Assembly (NCBI RefSeq): GCF_036373705.1 | Contig: NC_089856.1 | Coordinates: forward strand, 7,926,001 to 7,990,000 | Reading direction: 5' to 3' | DNA from: Amia ocellicauda | Lineage: Eukaryota > Chordata > Actinopteri > Amiiformes > Amiidae | Length of the DNA stretch: 64,000 nucleotides | Shown here: positions 38,001-47,110 of the stretch, piece after piece | How positions within the stretch are numbered: position 1 is the first letter of the stretch | How the letters are laid out: each line of letters opens with the position of its first letter | Notes under the pieces: generated by a model | Told to the model about the DNA's origin: nothing | The model's database searches: none | Seen by the model: only the letters and a program-made list of their open reading frames with translations | Program-made: the position numbers and the translations under genes

Positions 38001-39287
38001 TAAATCAACAGGTACAATTTAAAAAAAAATTGATTGCATGTTTTACATACAGGTGGCACTCCATAAAGGGTCTATCCCATTTTACATATTCAGAAATAGC
38101 AGACTAGGAGATGTACACTATTTTTCCCCGCAGTCACGTTTCTAGTAAACAGACTACCTAAATTAACCTAGCCTAGCCTGATCTAAATCCCCCCTGTAAG
38201 GGGAAATAAATGAATCAGGTATTTCTGAATCGAGTTAAAGTGTGTGTACCCCATCCATCCATTTATTTTGTTCTTAAATTAAAATTGATATACCCATATA
38301 GCTCGCGCTCTAGTTTAGTAGTAGGAGGGCAGGGTGGCTTCTTGCTAACACACAATGTTGTGGCAACATTGTAGCAACGTAATATAGCGTAATTTAAGTT
38401 GCTACAACTTTGTTGCAACGTTGTGTGTTAGCAGGGTTGTGAGCACTGCACATCGAACCAGGAGTGTCTAGCAACCCCACATTTGTAAAGGAAATACCGA
38501 CGATAACACTCGCTCTCTACTCAAGATATAAAATTGTTTTGCAGTGGCGGTTTAGATTCAGCAGCGGTGTACCGGCACTCCAGAATAGTGGTGTAGGAAA
38601 CACTGGTCTAAGTAGAAATCTAGTAAAAACTATTTTCAGATTCATATGCTTTTCACCTCAATTACAGGGAGAAAATATGTATAATGGTTATTGGATATCT
38701 ATTCTCATCTTTACAATGCAGTCTTCTTGCTGAAAATTGCCCACAATCATTGACAAATTATATTGACGTCAAATATTTCTTAAAGTGCAGTCTATGTTTC
38801 AATTTGAAATTAATGTTTATTTCTTGCAATATTAGTGTTGATTATTTTTGTTATAGCCTATTGAATTCTGTTATGATTAATTCTTATTATACTTCAAAAA
38901 CAAAACTAATAGTTTTCCAGGTTACCAATTCAGATTTAAAACTTAAAAATGAACAATCACTGAAAACCATTAATGAAAGGTTCTGAACAATTAATTGTTT
39001 CCCATAAAAGTTCAGAGTGGTTACTTTTTATGGAGTATTGCTATGAAGTACTTAAATAATGTGTCTATAATGTCTGTTAACTTTTTCCACTCACTTTCAA
39101 GATGCCTAAAAAAATAAATAACTGAAAATTTGCAAAAATCTGCTTATCAGAAGTCCATCTGTTTATACACACCCAACAGTACATTTTGCAATTTAACACT
39201 TCTTCAAAAAGGCAATGAACTGAGTACTCACATTTGTGAAAACTTTAATAGTGCATCAAAGTTTATACTGCGGTCAAACACATTCAT
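26007..39287 (-). CDS. tmbim6: Bax inhibitor-1 (TMBIM6), nine coding exons, complete
   Basis: Nine exons on the minus strand (39287-39232, 35288-35180, 34951-34831, 32124-32076, 31329-31232, 30254-30175, 28531-28431, 26753-26678, 26030-26007) total 714 nt and join in frame to 237 aa, the human TMBIM6 length. All junctions are GT-AG. The protein starts [18 protein letters not shown], has the family's multiple hydrophobic helices, the loop [39 protein letters not shown] and [11 protein letters not shown]. It ends in the lysine-rich tail DKKKEKK. TMBIM6 is an ER membrane protein that leaks or gates calcium and suppresses ER-stress death and IRE1 signalling. Asp213, the pH-sensing residue of human BI-1, is conserved (LFLDF), as are D188 and D209. 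The introns carry many transposons, but no coding exon is disrupted. Confidence 0.97.
26678..26753 (-). CDS. tmbim6: tmbim6 exon 9
   Basis: Encodes (W)[20 protein letters not shown] and AMNEK. It carries D209 and D213. The donor is GTAAGG. Confidence 0.95.
28431..28531 (-). CDS. tmbim6: tmbim6 exon 8
   Basis: Encodes [20 protein letters not shown] and [13 protein letters not shown](W). The donor is GTGAGC. Confidence 0.95.
28735..29215 (-). mobile_element. CR1/jockey-type LINE reverse-transcriptase fragment inside hAT
   Basis: On the minus strand, about 29105-29010 reads [20 protein letters not shown] then RATRLIS, the conserved C-terminal RT motif of CR1-like LINEs. Further downstream (28937-28713) an open stretch reads [20 protein letters not shown], then [10 protein letters not shown], also typical. 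A frameshift and a stop separate the two parts. It is nested inside the hAT element, so it either inserted later or was captured. Confidence 0.75.
29540..29578. repeat. (GAAT)n/(AAAT)n microsatellite
   Basis: About five GAAT units followed by five AAAT units, inside the hAT element. Confidence 0.93.
30175..30254 (-). CDS. tmbim6: tmbim6 exon 7
   Basis: Encodes (G)[26 protein letters not shown], a hydrophobic helix pair. The donor is GTAGGC. Confidence 0.95.
31232..31329 (-). CDS. tmbim6: tmbim6 exon 6
   Basis: Encodes (S)[16 protein letters not shown] then [16 protein letters not shown]. It is one of the most conserved blocks of the family. The donor is GTAAAA. Confidence 0.95.
31500..31776. 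repeat. 20-bp perfect inverted repeats 237 bp apart
   Basis: cctcaaaagtatagaaaatg at 31500-31519 recurs as its exact reverse complement at 31757-31776, in tmbim6 intron 5. Similarity continues weakly outward. Internal arms do not obviously pair. It could be a small non-autonomous DNA transposon, but no target duplication is certain. Confidence 0.6.
31983..32000. repeat. (TA)n microsatellite
   Basis: Nine TA units in tmbim6 intron 5. Confidence 0.93.
32076..32124 (-). CDS. tmbim6: tmbim6 exon 5
   Basis: A 49-nt exon encoding [16 protein letters not shown](S). The acceptor is ccacctcag and the donor is GTAAGT. Confidence 0.95.
32355..32780. mobile_element. Short non-autonomous hAT element
   Basis: It starts tagggctgtcactaatgac and ends gatgaatcatgacagcccta. 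The outer bases are inverted repeats. The flanks catacaac (32347-32354) and tacacaac (32781-32788) agree at six of eight positions, so the target duplication is probably eroded. The 426-bp element lies in tmbim6 intron 4 and has no coding capacity. Confidence 0.8.
33524..33853. mobile_element. 330-bp internally deleted copy of the DD36E Tc1/mariner element
   Basis: Both ends (cactcacctaaaggattatt and its inverse) and both subterminal regions match the 1221-bp element at 43132-44352 nearly base for base. The middle is missing: the sequence jumps from ccaccacatc to ttgaccagg at about 33738, equivalent to loss of 43347-44237 (891 bp). TA dinucleotides flank it. It keeps only the last part of the transposase frame, so it is non-autonomous but could be moved in trans. 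It lies in tmbim6 intron 4. Confidence 0.93.
34720..34802 (-). mobile_element. Tc1-type transposon end fragment
   Basis: The minus strand reads TA-cagtgccttgcaaaagtat then tcaggccc, a widespread fish Tc1/mariner terminal sequence, next to a TA at 34803-34804. The inner boundary and the other end are not visible. The end lies 29 bp from tmbim6 exon 4. Confidence 0.6.
34831..34951 (-). CDS. tmbim6: tmbim6 exon 4
   Basis: Encodes [20 protein letters not shown] then [20 protein letters not shown]. The donor is GT followed directly by 18 A residues, so the +5 G of the consensus is absent. Confidence 0.95.
35180..35288 (-). CDS. tmbim6: tmbim6 exon 3
   Basis: Encodes (I)[19 protein letters not shown] then [17 protein letters not shown], the N-terminal cytosolic segment and first helix. 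The donor is GTGAGA. Confidence 0.95.
35736..37224. mobile_element. Non-autonomous hAT element, right end eroded
   Basis: The left end tagaggtcgaccgataacag and the following gatcggcaatcgg motifs match a common fish hAT type. The right side has aataatcggccaattaattg then gaaatcggt, where the expected tcgacctcta is degraded to tcctcctg. No target duplication can be confirmed. It occupies about 1.5 kb of tmbim6 intron 2 and contains no transposase. Confidence 0.65.
38343..38433. repeat. Hairpin-forming inverted repeat (MITE-like)
   Basis: The arms 38343-38378 and 38398-38433 (36 nt each) are reverse complements at about 29-30 of 36 positions, around a 19-nt loop. The outer ends are tgctaacacacaa and its complement. 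It lies in tmbim6 intron 2. It resembles palindromic MITEs of fish such as Angel, though family membership is not established. Confidence 0.8.
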
Positions 39288-39328
39288 CTTGAGTTGGAGG
39301 TCTTGAGGCTTCTATGCAGTTAAAGTAC
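39232..39328 (-). CDS. tmbim6: tmbim6 exon 2 (start codon)
   Basis: The acceptor is ttcccccag at 39330. There are 41 nt of 5'UTR, ATG at 39287 and 18 codons ([18 protein letters not shown]) plus two bases. The donor is GTGAGT. CDS is 39232-39287. Confidence 0.93.
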
Positions 39329-41075
39329 CTGGGGGAAGAAAGTGGAATAAATGTGTGGATTCTCTCTCTCATTGTAATCTTCTCACCTAGCTGTGACAAT
39401 TAACCATTATCCTAACAATTCCACAAAATAATCACCTATTCCCGCTTTAGTAAATCGTATAACACATGTTTCACATGCCCCACCCCCACCCCAATCAGAT
39501 GCTCTTCTAAACTTGCTCAGTGATGCATTAAGTTATTGCACCTTTCCTTATTATAGCACTATCATTATGTTTCATAAGCATATGATAATATAACCCATTC
39601 AAGACCAAAAATGTAATCTTCCTTAAAATCCAGTCTAGGAACTTAATTCTTAATGAATACCGCTAAATTCCTTTTACAGAGGAATTTCAACAAAAATACA
39701 GCAATTAAGAAAGAACATTTTGAAGACATTCCTCCTTTTAGATATTTGTGCATTTAATCTGAACAAAGTTTAAATTTGCCAGAAAACATTAATCTCAAAA
39801 TTAGACTGATCTCTCCTGTTTTTGAAATGATTTACTAGTATTCATTCAGCACTAATACTGAAATAAAACGTTTCCAAACCAACTTAATGTCATCCTCAAA
39901 CGGCCTGGTGTGTGATCACCCCATGTCATGTTGGCTCTATTGCCTGTCAACAGGTCTACTACTGGCTGCTCACTGCAGCCACAGAAAGAGCCCTCTATTC
40001 CCACAGTGCATTTCAGTTACGTAAGTGTGTCGTAGACTGTAGTGTGCAACAGCGCCTGTGTCAAAGTCCGGATCAACTTCAGTACTTTCCATGACGCTCT
40101 TAACTTCCATGTTGTCTTGTATTTTAAATAAAACACTGTCTCGTTTTAGCAGATCTCTGAAATACATACAAGAAGCTAGCAATTACAATTCCCTCCTGGA
40201 ATAATAGTGCCACAATCCCTTGGATCCTCACACTTAACAACTCTCTTGACATTTAAAGCGAATGATGAAATGTTGCTGTAACTGTTTATACAGAACTAAC
40301 AAGGATAGGCAACCGGCACTTTTTGTTGCAATTCAATTAACTGAGTTTTCGCTTTTGCGGCGTAATGATGTCCGAGGCACCGAGAGGGTCGCAAACGGAG
40401 ACGGGGGGCGTTGTCAGGCCGGCCAAAACAGTAGGCCTGAAATTTCAAGCAAGAATAATACGACCCGGCCACGGTCGCCCAGCCAGCAAATAAATACACG
40501 TAACACACGTACACATGAGCACTTGTTATTCAACTGCAGTACTTCGCTTTCGTGTGTGTTTCTATTGCATTTTATTTTGAACTAACACGTAATTTTAAAT
40601 AAATGGCTATATAAATCGCTACACATCAGGCCATTTCCCGGGTTTATACATTGTTTAAAAACCTGACAAAACTAATATTTTTCATAATAGTCAATATTGC
40701 TAATTATAAGGAGTAATTTGCTATAAACCCGAGAAAGATAAGAATGTGTCACAAGACACACTACGCACTTTAAAATTCACTTGCGACTCGAACAACATTA
40801 TATTCATATTACGACAATCTCGTAAAACTTTAGTTGTATATTTTGAAACAGTCTCCTATTTAGCTGAAACTGAACTTGGCTACCAACAGTTTACACGGAA
40901 ACAATTTACTGCAGCTTGTGGGAGCAATGGTTTCCACTCTGTCGTCCTTTCGCCAAAGCACCAGAAATATGCGGGCAGCGGGACGTCTTCACTCGACAGT
41001 CGCGTCCAAACTAAATCACGCATCGTGTACATTTCACTTCAGACACAGCAGTAATCCGTGAAATAAGATATTTAC
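39329..41075. other. tmbim6 intron 1
   Basis: No exon or transposon was recognised. CpG-rich stretches near 40350-40500 and 40960-41050 extend the promoter CpG island into the intron. Confidence 0.6.
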
Positions 41076-41170
41076 CCAATTTCTGTTGTCACTTCTCTCG
41101 CCTGTCTCCTGACTCTTTCACCTTTCTCGTTTTGTCTTTCTTTCTCTTTCTGTACGTGTCGTTTCGCCAG
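41076..41170 (-). other. tmbim6: Putative 5' non-coding exon 1 of tmbim6
   Basis: On the minus strand a purine-rich GC-containing segment ends at a donor-like attgg/GTAAAT at 41076/41075, upstream of coding exon 2. Human TMBIM6 also starts with a non-coding exon. The 5' limit is a guess based on the CRE-containing promoter just upstream. Confidence 0.5.
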
Positions 41171-41179
41171 AGTAAGCTG

Positions 41180-41200
41180 TACGTGGTGACGTCACGGGAG
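41180..41200 (-). promoter_or_regulatory. CRE/ATF palindrome with adjacent CCACG in tmbim6 promoter
   Basis: TGACGTCA (41187-41194) is the full palindromic ATF/CREB site. On the minus strand it runs on as TGACGTCACCACG, adding a CCACG half-site like that of ER-stress elements. It lies just upstream of the putative first exon in a CpG-rich stretch. Confidence 0.5.
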
Positions 41201-41229
41201 ACACTACGTCCTGTGCAACAAAAGCTAAA

Positions 41230-41399
41230 CAGTTGCGTGTGTTGCGTGTGCGGATACTGTTGTTTTTAATACATGTAGCGGACCCTGGCATAATTGCCTT
41301 ATTTATATATAAATAAGGCAGTTATTTATTAATTATGTAATTACATTATATTTATTTTGTATATACTTCCAACATAAACAGTAGTACTACAACCACAAC

Positions 41400-41438
<39 letters not shown>

Positions 41439-42661
41439 AAACACATACAGTCAGGTAGAAAATAACACAATGCGGTGTTCAGATAAGGACAGCAGATTTT
41501 TGTGTTAAAATCAAATATTGGAAAACGATGTCTGGCCTTGGGATAAATAAACAGGATTGTGTTACAAAACCACGTTGTGTTGGGTGATGGTTTTAACGCA
41601 CATAAACTTCACAAGTGAATTATCTGATTACAGGATTTAATAGAAGGCAGAGGAAACCTTGGCAGCAATGAAGGTAATCCACTCTGACAGCCTGCCGAGC
41701 TGTGATGTAGGTTAATAGACATGGTATAATTGGATATAATGTAAGTATGTGTAAGTATGAACCAGTAATACACAGCAGGATGTACGTTGCTCCCAAATGG
41801 GTTTTTTGTGAGGCGTAAGGGGCGCTGCTAAGATAACAGACACCTTGGATTGAATGTAAGAGGTCATTTCATTATATTTAAAAAATCCAAAAATATTTAT
41901 ATTCGGCAATGTTTGTTTATTTATTTATTTATGTATTTATTTATAGGCGTTAATGGCATAGCATTGCACCAAATAAAAAAACTAATATAATTGAAGATAA
42001 TAGATTGCAAACACATTTTTAAATAGTTACTTTTTTTTTTTTTTTTTTTTGCAAAGTTGGGGTAAATCATCAACATCATTTAAAAATAAACTGTTTTCAT
42101 GTAAACTTGCATACTGGGTTTTATTTCCTACATTTTATAAAAGTGTTATACATTCAGTTCATGGCTACTCTTCCTCGGGTGTTTCTTGACATCTCCTACA
42201 TCATTAGTGTTTGACATGATATACCAAACTGGTTGTGTCCCTTATGTTGATATATTCTGCCAGATCTACTGCAGCTTGGTTCTTTATATTTCTGTATTAA
42301 TATGATGTAGCATTCCTGTTGTTTGAGGGAAGCTCACAAACATTAAACACATTTACATGATGGATTCTGTGGTGCCCATCCCACAAGCTTGGTTTGTAAG
42401 AACACAGTTTGTTGTGTCTTATCACCTTCTAATCTACTTTACATCCCAGCCAAAACACAAAATCAAACAAACAAAACACATCATGATGTCCACAGGGAAA
42501 AACCTCCAGTATTATACAACATGACCATGATACACAACAACTTTACTTGGTGAAGGGACTTTCCCTGGTTTGAGCAGAAGCTTCTCTGTTGTGGTGGTAA
42601 TGTCAACTGCTTTGTCAACAGGGGTGTGTGGGGGGTGGCAGCAGACTTATGGATTTTGAGT
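41230..42661. other. Intergenic region tmbim6-fmnl3, proximal part
   Basis: AT-rich sequence with a TTA microsatellite (41401-41437), T-runs near 42031-42050 and nothing coding recognised. Confidence 0.65.
41401..41437. repeat. (TTA)n microsatellite
   Basis: About 12 pure ATT/TTA units 200 bp upstream of the tmbim6 promoter. Confidence 0.95.
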
Positions 42662-43131
42662 CTCTGGTGTAGGGGTGGGGAACCGGGCTGTATGCGGCCC
42701 CTGAGGCTGTTTGCTCCGGCCCTAGAGTCCATTTGAAACTGTGACATACACTTAACACTAGAAACGCCGAGCTTATGTAATAAACATCTCTACTGCGTTT
42801 TAACTGCATAAACACGAACATGATTACCCGCAAATAAACATGGATTGGAAACGGATTGAAGAGAGCTCGTTTTGGACATGCCGTCTATATGAACATGACT
42901 GATTCAGGGCATCAGTGATACTGGCAATGACAGATCATTTGTGGGTTTGCACCAGTGCTGTGAACACATTGCGAGTGAAACGCCAGGTCCAAATGGCACC
43001 GAGTGCTTTTACTCCACTGATCAATACGCGATCGCTACTGCACAGTACAGAGAGCAATAGCGCAGCACATCGCACGCAAAATAATGATTCACGGACATTA
43101 TCAGCGGAAGAGCATTTATTGCAATTGTATA

Positions 43132-44352
43132 CACTCACCTAAAGGATTATTAGGAACACCATACTAATACTGTGTTTGACCCCCTTTCGCCTTCAGAACT
43201 GCCTTAATTCTACGTGGCATTGATTCAACAAGGTGCTGAAAGCATTCTTTAGAAATGTTGGCCCATATTGATAGGATAGCATCTTGCAGTTGATGGACAT
43301 TTGTGGGATGCACATCCAGGGCACGAAGCTCCCGTTCCACCACATCCCAAAGATGCTCTATTGGGTTGAGATCTGGTGACTGTGGGGGCCAGTTTAGTAC
43401 AGTGAACTCATTGTCATGTTCAAGAAACCAATTTGAAATGATTCGACCTTTGTGACATGGTGCATTATCCTGCTGGAAGTAGCCATCAGAGGATGGGTAC
43501 ATGGTGGTCATAAAGGGATAGACATGGTCAGAAACAATGCTCAGGTAGGCCGTGGCATTTAAACGATGCCCAATTGGCACTAAGGGGCCTAAAGTGTGCC
43601 AAGAAAACATCCCCCACACCATTACACCACCACCACCAGCCTGCACAGTGGTAACAAGGCATGATGGATCCATGTTCTCATTCTGTTTACGCCAAATTCT
43701 GACTCTACCATCTGAATGTCTCAACAGAAATCGAGACTCATCAGACCAGGCAACATTTTTCCAGTCTTCAACTGTCCAATTTTGGTGAGCTTGTGCAAAT
43801 TGTAGCCTCTTTTTCCTATTTGTAGTGGAGATGAGTGGTACCCGGTGGGGTCTTCTGCTGTTGTAGCCCATCCGCCTCAAGGTTGTACGTGTTGTGGCTT
43901 CACAAATGCTTTGCTGCATACCTCGGTTGTAACGAGTGGTTATTTCAGTCAAAGTTGCTCTTCTATCAGCTTGAATCAGTCGGCCCATTCTCCTCTGACC
44001 TCTAGCATCAACAAGGCATTTTCGCCCACAGGACTGCCGCATACTGGATGTTTTTCCCTTTTCACACCATTCTTTGTAAACCCTAGAAATGGTTGTGCGT
44101 GAAAATCCCAGTAACTGAGCAGATTGTGAAATACTCAGACTGGCCCGTCTGGCACCAACAACCATGCCACGCTCAAAATTGCTTAAATCACCTTTCTTTC
44201 CCATTCAGACATTCAGTTTGGAGTTCAGGAGATTGTCTTGACCAGGACCACACCCCTAAATGCATTGAAGCAACTGCCATGTGATTGGTTGGTTAGATAA
44301 TTGCATTAATGAGAAATTGAACAGGTGTTCCTAATAATCCTTTAGGTGAGTG
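43132..44352. mobile_element. Intact Tc1/mariner transposon (DD36E, Incomer-like)
   Basis: The element is 1221 bp, with perfect 29-bp terminal inverted repeats starting cactcacctaaaggattatt and flanking TA dinucleotides (43130-43131, 44353-44354). The 330-bp copy, with only one TA at its right end, shows the element proper begins at CACTC. A single uninterrupted transposase frame fills it. The spacing between the last two catalytic residues (36) matches the DD36E 'Incomer' group rather than classic DD34E Tc1. It is inserted in a hAT-type element. Confidence 0.93.
43164..44204 (-). CDS. Tc1/mariner DDE transposase, 346 aa, DD36E
   Basis: This is a full-length uninterrupted transposase that cuts and pastes its element at TA sites in the nucleus. 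An N-terminal paired-like DNA-binding region (about residues 10-120) includes a helix-turn-helix at about 23-46 (LSISQSAQLLGFSRTTISRV) and a basic GRK stretch near 60. Catalytic residues are D155 (WSDES), D246 (FQQDNAPCH) and E283 (SPDLNPIEHLW). D246 and E283 are separated by 36 residues. A glycine-rich box (GGGGVMVWGMF) lies at 190-200. The length matches active Tc1-like enzymes (about 340 aa). The start is the first ATG, just inside the element's right end, followed by GKKGDLS. All three catalytic residues are present with no stop or frameshift, so it could be active; that is not demonstrated. Confidence 0.96.
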   Translation of the reverse strand: MGKKGDLSNFERGMVVGARRASLSISQSAQLLGFSRTTISRVYKEWCEKGKTSSMRQSCGRKCLVDARGQRRMGRLIQADRRATLTEITTRYNRGMQQSICEATTRTTLRRMGYNSRRPHRVPLISTTNRKKRLQFAQAHQNWTVEDWKNVAWSDESRFLLRHSDGRVRIWRKQNENMDPSCLVTTVQAGGGGVMVWGMFSWHTLGPLVPIGHRLNATAYLSIVSDHVYPFMTTMYPSSDGYFQQDNAPCHKGRIISNWFLEHDNEFTVLNWPPQSPDLNPIEHLWDVVERELRALDVHPTNVHQLQDAILSIWANISKECFQHLVESMPRRIKAVLKAKGGQTQY

Positions 44353-44859
44353 TATATTCGTGCAGTAGAAGTGTTCACCTGGAGAGGGCTGTCAAAACTG
44401 TGAGTGTGAGGGAAAGTGCAGAAACGTGTCCTGTGTGGACTGTACGAGCTGTCAGGTATGCAGGCTAAATATATAGTAAATAAGTTATTGAAATACACTG
44501 ATTTTATTCTCTGTATTCACTGTATGTTGAAAACAAAGTTTACACAGTATTGAAAATGTTTAGTGTACAATTATGTTTTGATAAATGCAATAGTTATTTT
44601 TGAACTAAAAAAATATTGCTTTTGAGCATTATTCCAGTATTTACGTTTACACTTGCTTATTGTAGGCTATATAGTTATTTGTTTTGACTGCAGTGTGCGC
44701 GTTTAGAAAAAAAGTGATTTGTTCTTGCATTAGAATGTAAGTTTCATCTGTATTAATGTTTCAATTAGGTGTATTAATTATGGTTGTGTCCCGTGAAAAC
44801 ATTTGTGAACACTCGAATGGCCCTTGATAGGAAAAAGGTTCCTCACCCCTACTCTGGTG

Positions 44860-45803
44860 CATGGCATACTGCAGGAACCATTAATTATCTAGTATCTGTG
44901 GTCAACACGGGCGATGCTGCCGAGGTGTATTTTCCCCGCCAGGTGGCAGCGTCGCGTCTCTTGATTGTTCCTAAGCAATCCGGGTCTTAACAAGGGCGAC
45001 ATCATATTAAGGTCGCATTCGGGTCTGCGCTGCTCCACCAATGAGATCGGTGGAATGGTGCAGATCTGCGCAGAAGTGCGGACATCTGCGCTACACGAAC
45101 CCGACCGAAAAGAAGGCTCCGTCCTTAGCATAATATGACGGGCGGATGACTTCACCAATCAGCACTCCCCTACGGCCTGCGGGGGCAGGGCGGGCAGAGG
45201 CGCACAGGAGCCGCTGGGTTGGACGGAGCGCCCCGCACAATAATGAATGGAAAGTCGGCGCAGCCAAGAAAGTTTAGAAGCGCAGATATGCGGTCGGATA
45301 AAATGATTTCATCAAACCCAGTACTTACTCCAGGAGATGGATGGATGGATTAGGCGACCCAGAGAAGTTCCCCGAGAATGAAGGCGAATGATAACTATGT
45401 GTGTCTTTCACAACGTTTTATACTTGTTTAACTGCTTTGAGAGGGACACTGATGCTGTCTTGTTTTTGTAATGCGTTTATTGGATGGTGAGTTGCGGAGC
45501 TGAAGAAACGCTACGCAGTTTGTGCGCCTGGCTTGTGTCTGCCGGCTGCTCTGGAGATGTGAAGTCATCCTGGAGGGCAGACTCGCTGGTGCTTTGTGGG
45601 GGAATCACAGCGCAGACCTGGGGCTTTTTTGAGTTTTGGTTTTGTTGGGGGAGTAGGATTTTGTGAACTTTCCGAGTTGTGTTGGAGAGAGAAAGAGAGC
45701 TGGACTCAACGGATATCCATTGGAGACGTTTCATTAATATAAAGGCGCCGCTGTTTTTCGAAGGAAATACTTTTTCTTTTTGCTTTTTTCCCTTTGGGGC
45801 AAA
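44860..45803 (+). promoter_or_regulatory. fmnl3: Putative promoter/5'UTR of fmnl3
   Basis: A CpG-rich island runs from about 44900 to 46000 (for example gcgggggcagggcgggcaga and ggacggagcgccccgc). It sits just upstream of the MGN start. It includes one copy of a 78-bp repeat (45023-45100). The transcription start is not defined. Confidence 0.55.
45023..45100. repeat. 78-bp dispersed repeat, copy 1
   Basis: This segment, centred on gcagatctgcgcagaa, is about 75-80 percent identical by eye to 47111-47189. The two copies flank fmnl3 coding exon 1. It is rich in ctgcgcag-type palindromes. Family unknown. Confidence 0.65.
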
Positions 45804-45917
45804 ATGGGGAATATCGAGAGTGTGGACGGCCAGACTGAAATTAAACCCCACATCATGCCTTTAAAAGTGCCCATGCCAGAGCCGTGCGAACTGGAGGAGA
45901 GGTTTGCGCTTGTTTTG
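45804..45917 (+). CDS. fmnl3: Formin-like protein 3, coding exon 1 (N-terminus only)
   Basis: 38 codons from ATG (45804) to the donor ttg/gtgagt at 45918, phase 0. The peptide begins [10 protein letters not shown] and ends [17 protein letters not shown], the signature N-terminus of FMNL formins just before the GTPase-binding domain. Gly2 in MGN is the N-myristoylation site that targets FMNL proteins to membrane. FMNL3 nucleates and elongates actin filaments downstream of Rho-family GTPases in filopodia, lamellipodia and angiogenesis. [11 protein letters not shown] matches FMNL3 better than FMNL2. Divergent transcription next to tmbim6 also supports FMNL3, because human FMNL3 and TMBIM6 are neighbours. 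The [10 protein letters not shown] stretch is FMNL2-like, so some doubt remains. The rest of the gene lies beyond the window. Confidence 0.88.
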
Positions 45918-47110
45918 GTGAGTGTTGCGCTTTATTTTTCTTGTTTCTCGTTTTGTGGCGTTTGGCTGAGCATTGTGACGCGGCGAGGTCGTTATAATGC
46001 ACTTTCTGTGGATGAATGGGTAGTTTTGTGGTCTGGTTAATTGACTTCTGCCTCTCGTCTTTGTCTGGATGCCTGGGGGAATAATAAACTAGTTTCTTTT
46101 CGTGAGGCAGAACCGAGTGGACTAGTTTGAGCTCACTTTCCCAGAGGAACATAACGGTTTGCTGGATTAAAAACGAGCCCAACTTTATCCCCACCGCCTT
46201 CGTCAAACATCTGCATGTAGTAAACAAACGCACCGAAAAACACACCGGTTGGGTTTGAGTTCATGAAGTCGTTTCTATTCCTCTCCATTTCCAAATCTCT
46301 TCTGTTCACTTTGTCTCGGTTGCACATTTCCTGTGGTGGTGAAGCCAAAAACAGAAATAAACTCGCAGGCTAATTGCCTGCACAATAAGTGCGTACGTAT
46401 GTGTTCAAACATGGGGTTTTGTTTTTTTAATACATACAAGCAGGTAACTCGCTGTATCGTTGTGATGTCGATTGGTTTGTTTTTCTCGCTCTCAATTGAC
46501 AGGACATTGAACCAGTGGTTAAAGATATATTGAGCTGCCCACATTGTAATTTACACAGCTGAGCCCCCCCCGGGCCTTTTGTTTCCCGTCACCCGGAGCT
46601 CTGGCTCATTTTGTGCGATGTGCGCTTTTGGAGGGGAAAGGCAGTCTTCCCGGTTCCTCGGTCTCAGAGACCCGACCCGCAGCGTTGTCTGCCCGCTTTG
46701 ATTGCGGTCATGCCGGGCTACAAATGAAACGCACACGGTAAACTGTGGATGAGTTGTGCACACACGACCTGAATGCTATGGCCACCCACATTTCCCAACG
46801 AAGCACAACGTGGGCAAGATGCGTCTTTTTGAGGCTGATGACATGTGATTTCGTTGAAGCGAATAAATTCCCCTAAAACTCCCACACCGGCGGATGATTT
46901 GACAAACGGCTCGTTTTCACAGGGCACCACACGACGCGCGTTTCATTTATAACGAAGCCAAACATACTGTAAGTATTGGCTGAGTGTGACTGTTAAATTA
47001 CTGGGCGGGCTGTTCACAACGTTTTTGTCATTAAAATACTGTTCACTGTGGCTGGAAGAGCACTGCTCTCGTTTCAGGGCAACATAAATAGTAATTTATC
47101 AATTCCCGTA

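Larger units (their letters stand above)
42670..44851. mobile_element. hAT-type element carrying a nested Tc1/mariner insertion
   Basis: The ends are taggggtggggaacc and, inverted, taggggtgaggaacc (14 of 15 match). They are flanked by a perfect 8-bp direct repeat ctctggtg (42662-42669 and 44852-44859). Removing the nested element and its TA duplication leaves about 959 bp with no transposase, so it is non-autonomous. The target duplications and TIRs show it was inserted before the Tc1/mariner element landed in it. Confidence 0.88.

Noticed and set aside
42915..43142. ORF in the hAT-type element possibly broken by the Tc1/mariner insertion
   Set aside because: Joining the two sides at the TA duplication gives a stop five codons past the junction, so no longer frame was interrupted.
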